From Spirochaetaceae bacterium (GTDB taxonomy: Bacteria > Spirochaetota > Spirochaetia > DSM-27196 > PWMO01), in NCBI GenBank assembly GCA_003558175.1, contig PWMO01000238.1, positions 1 to 9,722 of the forward strand: a stretch of DNA of 9,722 nt, in the 5' to 3' direction. Below, in pieces: positions 1 to 5,049 of this stretch. Made by a program: the position numbers and the translations under genes. The number at the start of each line of letters is the position of its first letter. Within the stretch, counting starts at the first letter, position 1. The notes under the pieces are model-generated. The model was not told the origin of the DNA, searched no databases, and saw only the letters and a list, made by a program, of their open reading frames with translations.

Positions 1-3
1 GTT

Positions 4-125
4 CCGGCGGCCGAAGCGCCGCCGGCCGGTCCAAACACGGTCCAGACACGGACCGGCCCCGGTCCGTGTGACCGGGGCCGACCGTTGCACGCATTCTGCC
101 GCCCCGGCCTCGCGCCGCGGGCGGC
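4..125. repeat. Cluster of three GC-rich inverted repeats upstream of phoH
   Basis: Three inverted repeats sit back to back. The first is an 8-bp stem at 4-11/18-25 (CCGGCGGC and complement) with a 6-nt loop. The second is an 11-bp perfect stem at 46-56/59-69 (ACACGGACCGG and complement) separated by only CC, so the innermost pairs probably open. The third is a 7-bp stem at 98-104/119-125 with a 14-nt loop. Just before the second stem an 11-bp unit (GGTCCAAACAC, then GGTCCAGACAC) is repeated in tandem from 28 to 49. None is followed by a T-run, so these are not canonical intrinsic terminators. They could still end transcription of a gene left of the window or be structured leader. GC-rich DNA forms such stems by chance, but the 11-bp stem is long enough to be notable. 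Confidence 0.5.
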
Positions 126-147
126 TTCTGTGTAGTGCAGCGGGTAG

Positions 148-181
148 TGAAGAGCTATACTGGAGTGCAGGAGGCTCTTCA
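148..181. promoter_or_regulatory. Inverted repeat TGAAGAGC-N18-GCTCTTCA abutting the phoH start, with a -10-like box and Shine-Dalgarno inside
   Basis: TGAAGAGC (148-155) and GCTCTTCA (174-181) are perfect reverse complements separated by 18 nt; the last base of the right arm is the A of the ATG at 181. The enclosed segment contains TATACT (156-161, five of six matches to the -10 consensus). The strong ribosome-binding site AGGAGG (169-174) spans the inner edge of the right arm and lies 6 nt before the ATG. I see no good -35 box at 16-18 nt, so the promoter call is weak. The arms could be a DNA operator over the -10. If transcription starts further upstream they could form an RNA hairpin that presents or hides the ribosome site. 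Confidence 0.4.
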
Positions 182-1482
182 TGCCCGAACCGGTCAAGAC
201 ATTTGTCATCGATACCAACGTGCTGATCCATCGGCCCGACGCCATCATGAGCTTCAAGGACAACGAGGTGGTGGTGCCGCTCTGGGTGCTGGAGGAGCTC
301 GACCGCCTCAAGACCTCCAGCGACGAGCGCGGGCGCAACGCGCGCCACGCAATCCGCTTTCTGGATGCCGCCGGCAGGAAAGGAGACCTCAGCACCGGGG
401 TCAAAATAGAAAACGGTTCGACGCTGCGCGTCGTGCTCACGCATCGCGAACACCACAGCAGCGACCTGCTGCTCGACAAGGCCGACAACAAGATCATCCT
501 CACCGCCTACCAGCTGCTGCACGAAGGAAAGCGGGTGTTCTTTGTTTCCAAGGATATCAACGCCCGGGTGAAGGCAACCGCGCTGGGGATCAAGGCGGTG
601 GACTATGAGAAACAGAAGATCAACATCGACAAACTGTACTCCGGCATCACCGAGCTGGACCTCACCAGCGAGAACTTCGATACGCTGGTGGAAACCGGAC
701 GGCTTCCGTGGAGCGATACGGCTCCGGCCAATCACTGTTATCTCTTCCACGATCGGACCAACGATCGGCTGGCCATTGCACGGCTGGACTCCAGGCGGCA
801 TGAGCTGTTGTACCTCGATCACAAGATGCCCTCGGTTGCGGGAATCCGGCCGCTGAACCACGAACAGCGCGTGGCGTTTGAATTGCTGCTTGACCCGGAG
901 GTGCAGCTGGTAACGCTGGTAGGCAAGGCGGGTACCGGCAAGACGCTGCTGGCAATTGCCGCGGGGCTCAAGATGGTGCTGGAAGACAAGACCTACAGCC
1001 GCGTGCTGGTCAGCCGCCCGGTGGTTCCGCTGGGCAAGGACATCGGCTACCTTCCGGGAGCCAAGAATGAGAAACTCTCTCACTGGATGCAGCCGCTGTT
1101 TGACAACCTCGACTACATCCTCTCGGCCTACAAGCGGCCCAACGTGAAAACTGTAGATCAGCTGGTGAACTCCAACGCAATCGAGCTCGAGGCCATCTCG
1201 TACATCCGGGGACGCTCGCTGCCGGGGCAGTACATCATTATTGACGAAGCGCAGAACCTGTCGCCGCACGAGATCAAGACCATCGTTTCGCGCGCCGGTG
1301 AAGGCTCCAAGGTGGTGCTGACCGGTGACCCGTACCAGATCGACAGTCCCTACCTGGACGCAAACTCCAACGGCCTCTCCTACCTGGTCGAGACTTTCAA
1401 GGGTCAGGAACTCTACGGTCACGTCACGCTGACCCACTCCGAGCGCAGCAAGCTGGCGGAGCTGGCCGCCGAGCTGCTCTAA
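181..1482 (+). CDS. phoH: PIN-PhoH fusion protein (PhoH2-type RNase/ATPase)
   Basis: A 433-residue protein joining an N-terminal PIN ribonuclease domain (about 5-145) to a C-terminal PhoH P-loop ATPase (about 224-433). The PIN acidic residues appear as D11 in VIDTNVL, E38/E39 in VLEEL, D102 in ADNK and D125 in SKDINAR, so the nuclease site looks intact. The ATPase has Walker A GKAGTGKT (248-255), the PhoH motif RPVVPLGKDIGYLPG (279-293), Walker B YIIIDEAQ (351-358) and a TGDPYQID segment (381-388). This is the PhoH2/YlaK architecture, for which RNA unwinding coupled to cleavage has been reported in mycobacterial members; a role in RNA turnover here is inferred. The start is set by AGGAGG 6 nt upstream and by the PIN strand beginning at residue 7. 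It appears to be a single-gene unit followed by a 143-nt gap. Confidence 0.95.
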   Translation: MPEPVKTFVIDTNVLIHRPDAIMSFKDNEVVVPLWVLEELDRLKTSSDERGRNARHAIRFLDAAGRKGDLSTGVKIENGSTLRVVLTHREHHSSDLLLDKADNKIILTAYQLLHEGKRVFFVSKDINARVKATALGIKAVDYEKQKINIDKLYSGITELDLTSENFDTLVETGRLPWSDTAPANHCYLFHDRTNDRLAIARLDSRRHELLYLDHKMPSVAGIRPLNHEQRVAFELLLDPEVQLVTLVGKAGTGKTLLAIAAGLKMVLEDKTYSRVLVSRPVVPLGKDIGYLPGAKNEKLSHWMQPLFDNLDYILSAYKRPNVKTVDQLVNSNAIELEAISYIRGRSLPGQYIIIDEAQNLSPHEIKTIVSRAGEGSKVVLTGDPYQIDSPYLDANSNGLSYLVETFKGQELYGHVTLTHSERSKLAELAAELL

Positions 1483-1495
1483 GCGCGACCGGAAC

Positions 1496-1541
1496 CGGAG
1501 ACGGCGTCCGCGCGACGGCGAGAAGCGGCGGAGACGGCGAG
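1496..1541. repeat. Short direct repeats downstream of phoH
   Basis: CGGAGACGGCG occurs at 1496-1506 and again at 1529-1539, 33 nt apart. ACGGCGAG occurs at 1515-1522 and 1534-1541. The stretch is biased to GCG/GAG/ACG triplets and resembles decayed or low-complexity intergenic DNA. No hairpin with a T-run is visible after the phoH stop codon, so no intrinsic terminator is supported here. Confidence 0.4.
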
Positions 1542-1568
1542 GCGCGCCAGAGACACAGCTTCTGCGGT

Positions 1569-1595
1569 TAACAAAGACCCTCAACGTGCCGATGT
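1569..1595 (+). promoter_or_regulatory. Sigma-28 (FliA/SigD)-like promoter candidate
   Basis: TAAC (1569-1572), a 15-nt spacer and GCCGATGT (1588-1595) match the sigma-28/sigma-D consensus TAAA-N15-GCCGATAT at ten of twelve positions with exact spacing. Transcription would begin near 1602, giving a leader of about 24 nt that contains the GAGG ribosome site at 1614-1617 ahead of the TTG start at 1626. A sigma-70 reading (TTAACA at 1568-1573) finds no good -10 at 16-18 nt. The neighbouring fliS and flgN-like genes make a flagellar sigma factor plausible. GCCGAT is common in GC-rich DNA, so chance is possible. Confidence 0.4.
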
Positions 1596-1625
1596 TCAGT
1601 AAGAACGGATTACGAGGTACGCGAT

Positions 1626-3983
1626 TTGAAAATACGCATGCTGACGATTGTCGCTCTGTTCTGCGCGGCGCTGCTTCCCGCCGAAGTGGAGTTCAGCGGC
1701 CTGGACCTGGCCGACAGCGGGGAACTGGTGTTTGGCGCTACTCTCGATGCGCCTCCGTTCGGAACCTACCGCGCGCTGATGCTGGCGGATCTTCCCCGGC
1801 GTCAGATGAAGCAACTGACGGTATTCCCCGAGCGGCTCATCTATCTGCGCGAAACGGGCCAGCTCCAATTTCAGAATCGATTTGGGGTTTTCCGCTCCGA
1901 TACTTCGCTCAGGTCGCCGGAACCGATTGAGGGGTTTGCGGCATTTGTGGACGGGCGTACCGCCGACAGCGGCAAGACAATGCCCATCGAGGCATCGCCG
2001 GACGGCCATTATCTGGTATACACAGAGTCAACCAGCCCCGCCTACGGCACGCTTGTGCTGTACGATCTTCGCAGCGACAGCCGGACCGAGGTGGCCACCG
2101 GGATCGAGCTTTCACTGTCCCAACCACCGGTTCGCTGGTCTCCAGACTCGGAGATCTTCATCTATCGCAAATCTGGAGAGTTGTTCTACTTCTCACTGCA
2201 CCACCATCGCGAAGGCCGCCAGCTGAGCGAAAGCTTGCGTACTATCGGGCCCGGTTTGATCTCCAGCGTCCGCTGGGCAGACAACGGCGATCTTTACTAC
2301 GTCAGTGGCACGATGGTCTATCGAATCGGGCCAAACGAGTTGTTCGCCAGGACCCTCTATCGCGATCTGCTGCAAACCGGTACCATCGCGGGCAAGCTGC
2401 CGTTCCCGTTTGAACCGGGTTTCGACCGTTTCTGGGTGGCCCCGGACGCCAGGTCAATTCTGCTGAGTAAGGCAGATCAGAACCTGTTCGCCTATATGCT
2501 GTCGCGCAAAGACTATGCCTCGGACCAGGGGGCGCTGCAATTGCCGTACGTACGGTTGCCGCGCAGCGCGCGCCTGGAGCGGGTGGCCTGGAATCGCGAA
2601 GGCATAATCACCATGGTGATCAGCACGTCGCAGGACGGCGTACGACAGCGGCATACCTACCGCTTGAGCGGGATGGGTCGACCGCAGTTCCGGCTGGAGC
2701 GGCTGGACCAGAATGCGCCGGTGCGTGACATCGTTCCGTCGCCGGACGGAACGCGCGTGGCGGTGCTGTATGAAAACCGTGTGGCGATTCGCGACTATTC
2801 CAGCTGGCGACAGCTCCACTCCATCGATCACGAGGAGCCGCTGCACGTGGTATGGCCGGATGACGGGACGGTCGTCATCGCCGGACGCTCGTTTACCGAG
2901 CGGGTGACGCTTTCCGGCCGGCAGGCGGCTGCGGGCGGGAACGAGGCACACCGCGCCGGCACGCGGGTGAATCAAGCTGTTGAGCGCGAGATTCTGGTGC
3001 TGTCGCAGCCCGAGCGGGCCGGATTCGATCTGCCGGGGAGAAACGTGGCTGTGCAGACCGGCGGGCGCACCTTCCTCTATCAGCGCGAGCAGCATGACTT
3101 CCGGGAGGCTCGGTGGGCGGCCATTCGTGTACCCCGGACCGCATCGGCGCGCTATCGAGTATACCTGGAGACACACAGTTCCGGGAGCTATCGCAACACG
3201 GTCATGGTTCGTGATACCATCGAAATGCAGACGTCATCGCTGTTTCTGCCGCCGCAGCGTGACTATGATCCATTCCCTGATGATGACCAAGCGGTCGACT
3301 TGACTCACTTTGTGCATGGATCGCGCGTCCGTGCCCGTGAGGTGGCTTTTGCGGTCAATGCGATCGGTTCGGTGGAAGGGCTGACCCGGATTCTCGCGAC
3401 GCTTGATGATTACGGAATCAGGACGACCTTCTTTGTTAACGGTGACTTCATTCTGCGACATCCGGATGCGGTGCGTGAGATCGCCTCGAGCGGGCATGAG
3501 GTGGGTTCACTGTTTTACACCTGGTTCGATATGACCGACTCTCGCTACCGGATCGACCGCGAGTTTATCAGGCGGGGGTTGGCGCGCAACGAGGATGCGT
3601 ACTTTGCGGCTACGGGGCGCGAGCTGAGCCTGCTGTGGCACACACCCTACTACTTCGTCAGCCCGCTGATCATCTCCGTATCGCGTGAGATGAACTACAC
3701 CTTCGTGGATCGGGATGTGGATTCGCTCGACTGGGTGCCCAAACGAAGCGACGCGGGCACCTCTGCACTGTACCATTCAACCGCGGACATCATCGAGCGG
3801 GTGGTCCAACGGGTTAAGCCAGGGTCCATTGTATCATTGACGGTGGGGGTTCCCCTTGAGGAGCAGCCGTGGGGCGGTCGCGACGACTACCTGTTCAACG
3901 AGCTGGACCTGTTGATCAACCGTCTGAAGGAGCGCGGCTACTCCGTTGTTCCGGTTTCGCGACTCATTGAGCAAATCCGATAG
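1626..3983 (+). CDS. Exported beta-propeller-like protein with a degenerate NodB (polysaccharide deacetylase-fold) domain
   Basis: A 785-residue protein of unknown function. It opens with KIR and a hydrophobic stretch ending LLPA (residues 1-19), a likely signal peptide cleaved near A19. Residues about 25-430 carry recurring WD/TolB-like blades, for example ASPDGHYLVYTE (123-134), WSPDSEIFIYR (171-181), APDARSILLS (272-281) and PSPDGTRVAVLY (371-382). Residues about 570-785 follow the NodB fold: TTFFVNGDF (600-608), SGHEVG (622-627), VDSLDW (698-703) and PGSIVSL (732-738). The catalytic signatures are gone: the TFDDG position reads AFAVN, the NHTxxH histidines are replaced around 628-635, the RxPY arginine is H672, and the terminal LHD reads LTV. 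A binding or structural role in the periplasm is more likely than deacetylation. The TTG start at 1626 is preferred because GAGG lies 8 nt before it; the ATG at 1638 would be 20 nt away and would cut off the positive residues of the signal peptide. No frameshift is seen. Confidence 0.8.
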   Translation: MKIRMLTIVALFCAALLPAEVEFSGLDLADSGELVFGATLDAPPFGTYRALMLADLPRRQMKQLTVFPERLIYLRETGQLQFQNRFGVFRSDTSLRSPEPIEGFAAFVDGRTADSGKTMPIEASPDGHYLVYTESTSPAYGTLVLYDLRSDSRTEVATGIELSLSQPPVRWSPDSEIFIYRKSGELFYFSLHHHREGRQLSESLRTIGPGLISSVRWADNGDLYYVSGTMVYRIGPNELFARTLYRDLLQTGTIAGKLPFPFEPGFDRFWVAPDARSILLSKADQNLFAYMLSRKDYASDQGALQLPYVRLPRSARLERVAWNREGIITMVISTSQDGVRQRHTYRLSGMGRPQFRLERLDQNAPVRDIVPSPDGTRVAVLYENRVAIRDYSSWRQLHSIDHEEPLHVVWPDDGTVVIAGRSFTERVTLSGRQAAAGGNEAHRAGTRVNQAVEREILVLSQPERAGFDLPGRNVAVQTGGRTFLYQREQHDFREARWAAIRVPRTASARYRVYLETHSSGSYRNTVMVRDTIEMQTSSLFLPPQRDYDPFPDDDQAVDLTHFVHGSRVRAREVAFAVNAIGSVEGLTRILATLDDYGIRTTFFVNGDFILRHPDAVREIASSGHEVGSLFYTWFDMTDSRYRIDREFIRRGLARNEDAYFAATGRELSLLWHTPYYFVSPLIISVSREMNYTFVDRDVDSLDWVPKRSDAGTSALYHSTADIIERVVQRVKPGSIVSLTVGVPLEEQPWGGRDDYLFNELDLLINRLKERGYSVVPVSRLIEQIR

Positions 3984-3984
3984 A

Positions 3985-4006
3985 CAAACCCATTGAGATG
4001 GGTGTG
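3985..4006. other. Small hairpin between the propeller gene and fliS
   Basis: ACCCAT (3988-3993) and ATGGGT (3998-4003) form a 6-bp stem with a TGAG tetraloop; two more pairs follow outside one mismatch. It begins five bases after the TAG stop of the upstream gene. No T-run follows, so termination would be weak. The loop overlaps the -35 candidate of the fliS promoter. Confidence 0.4.
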
Positions 4007-4021
4007 CAGCTGAGATAGACT
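3993..4021 (+). promoter_or_regulatory. Sigma-70-type promoter candidate for fliS
   Basis: TTGAGA (3993-3998, five of six to TTGACA), a 17-nt spacer and TAGACT (4016-4021, four of six to TATAAT). Transcription would start near 4028, leaving a leader of about 20 nt with the strong GGGGAGGAG ribosome site (4034-4042). If real, the fliS-flgN-polA-coaE run can be expressed apart from the gene upstream. Confidence 0.45.
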
Positions 4022-4047
4022 GGTGCAGAGGAAGGGGAGGAGTTGAT

Positions 4048-4476
4048 ATGGGCCTGAGAGCCAATCCGGTTGACGCATACAAACAGACGCGGGTGCGGAC
4101 CGCGAGTCAGGGGCGAATGATCGTCATGCTGTATGACGAGGCCGTTCGTCAGCTTGGCATCGCAATCCAGGAGCTCCCTGAGGGCGCGCGCGGATACGAG
4201 AAAGTCAACAATGCGGTCTCGAAGGTGCAGCAGATCATCACCGAACTGATGGTAGCGCTGGACTTCGAAAACGGAGGAGCGTTTGCGCAGAACATGCTCA
4301 ATCTCTACATGTACTTCAACCGCCAGCTGAGCGAGGCAAACCTGCACAAGAACGAAGAACCGATCAAGCAGATACGGGGCTTTCTGGCGGAATTGCGCGA
4401 TGCGTGGGCCGAGGCAGAGAAGAAGTCCTCGTTTGACGGCAAGTCCGGCGCCGGCGGCGTCAATATCGCGGGGTAG
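4048..4476 (+). CDS. fliS: Flagellar export chaperone FliS
   Basis: A 142-residue, mostly helical protein of usual FliS length. It has the FliS signature YKQTRVRTAS (11-20) followed by MIVMLYDEAVRQL (24-36), then the helix around LDFENGGAFAQNMLNLYMYF (71-90) and the closing helix with FLAELRDAW (112-120). FliS binds the C-terminal part of flagellin in the cytoplasm, prevents early polymerisation and delivers it to the flagellar type III export gate; in spirochaetes the filaments lie in the periplasm. The ATG at 4048 is fixed by GGGGAGGAG ending 5 nt upstream. It is first in the run with the FlgN-like gene, polA and coaE, and only 4 nt separate it from the next start. The C-terminal tail after 127 is Gly/Ser/Lys-rich and probably flexible. 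Confidence 0.95.
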   Translation: MGLRANPVDAYKQTRVRTASQGRMIVMLYDEAVRQLGIAIQELPEGARGYEKVNNAVSKVQQIITELMVALDFENGGAFAQNMLNLYMYFNRQLSEANLHKNEEPIKQIRGFLAELRDAWAEAEKKSSFDGKSGAGGVNIAG

Positions 4477-4480
4477 AGCA

Positions 4481-5023
4481 ATGGCCCCCCGGCCGCATTC
4501 CGCGCCGCGCTCCGCGGCAAGCCAGCCCCGGCCGTCCGGCGAGCCGGGACACCACCAGCCATCGGGCGAACCGGGGCAGTCGGATCAGCATAGCAGTCGT
4601 GTCGCGCTGCTGAGACGCCTTAAGTCCATGCTGCAGGCGCAGCGAGACAAGTTCGCGCACTACCTTGTACTGCTGGAGCAGCAGGAAAGCGCGATCCGCA
4701 ACGGTGATGTCGACGGTATCGTCCACCAGGCCGAGCTGGAGACCGAGTTGCTGCGCGAAATCGAAACGGTGCAGCGGGTGCTGACCCCGCTGGAAGAGCT
4801 CTACGTACAGTTCTGGCCGGCGGGCGAGGCGGAGATTCCGCCGCTGCGCGAAGCGGTGAGCGGCCTGCAGGAGTCGGTGCTGCAGCATAATGCCCGCAAT
4901 CGTGAACTGCTGCGTGCGCGGATCGAGGAGGTCAGAAGCGAAATAGATCTGCTCCGAACTCCGTCTTCGCCCCGCTCGCTCTACGCCGACAGCCAGCCCA
5001 CAATCGTGGATATCTCGACCTAG
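4481..5023 (+). CDS. FlgN-like flagellar chaperone with a disordered N-terminal extension
   Basis: A 180-residue protein if started at the ATG at 4481, 4 nt after the fliS stop. An upstream in-frame ATG at 4400 would overlap fliS by 77 nt and add low-complexity sequence, so it is less likely. Residues 1-40 are Pro/Ser/Arg-rich and disordered, with PSGEPG twice (18-23 and 27-32). Residues about 41-160 form long amphipathic helices: LLRRLKSML, then FAHYLVLLEQQESAIRNGD, then ELLREIETVQRVL, like the FlgN domain, where a GD turn after the first helix is typical. FlgN is the export chaperone for hook-filament junction proteins FlgK and FlgL. The assignment rests on helix pattern and the place next to fliS, not on an invariant motif. 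The ribosome site is weak (GAG in GGGGTAGAGCA), which suggests translational coupling to fliS. It could also be a spirochaete-specific helical protein of other function. Confidence 0.6.
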   Translation: MAPRPHSAPRSAASQPRPSGEPGHHQPSGEPGQSDQHSSRVALLRRLKSMLQAQRDKFAHYLVLLEQQESAIRNGDVDGIVHQAELETELLREIETVQRVLTPLEELYVQFWPAGEAEIPPLREAVSGLQESVLQHNARNRELLRARIEEVRSEIDLLRTPSSPRSLYADSQPTIVDIST

Positions 5024-5043
5024 AACCCCGGGCGTGGTATAAC
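5015..5043 (+). promoter_or_regulatory. Extended -10 promoter candidate immediately before polA
   Basis: TCGACC (5015-5020, four of six to TTGACA), a 17-nt spacer and TATAAC (5038-5043, five of six to TATAAT), preceded by TGG (5035-5037), which fits the TGn extended -10. Transcription would start about 5050, the A of the polA ATG, giving a leaderless or nearly leaderless mRNA. The -35 part lies in the last codons of the FlgN-like gene. Confidence 0.4.
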
Positions 5044-5049
5044 GGAGCC

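Noticed and set aside
149..180. GAAGAGC and GCTCTTC pair as a sign of an engineered SapI cassette
   Set aside because: Both happen to be SapI sites, but the surrounding sequence is natural and the pair is simply the two arms of the inverted repeat.
135..608. 157-aa forward reading frame overlapping the phoH start
   Set aside because: It is an out-of-frame shadow of phoH, rich in Arg/Gln/Ala with no motif.
2454..3176. 240-aa minus-strand reading frame inside the propeller gene
   Set aside because: It is the complement of propeller-coding sequence; composition and lack of motifs point to a shadow.
3976..3983. TCCGATAG as a sigma-28 -10 box before fliS
   Set aside because: Six of eight matches, but the bases 15 nt upstream read TCGC instead of TAAA, and a better sigma-70-type site exists at 3993-4021.
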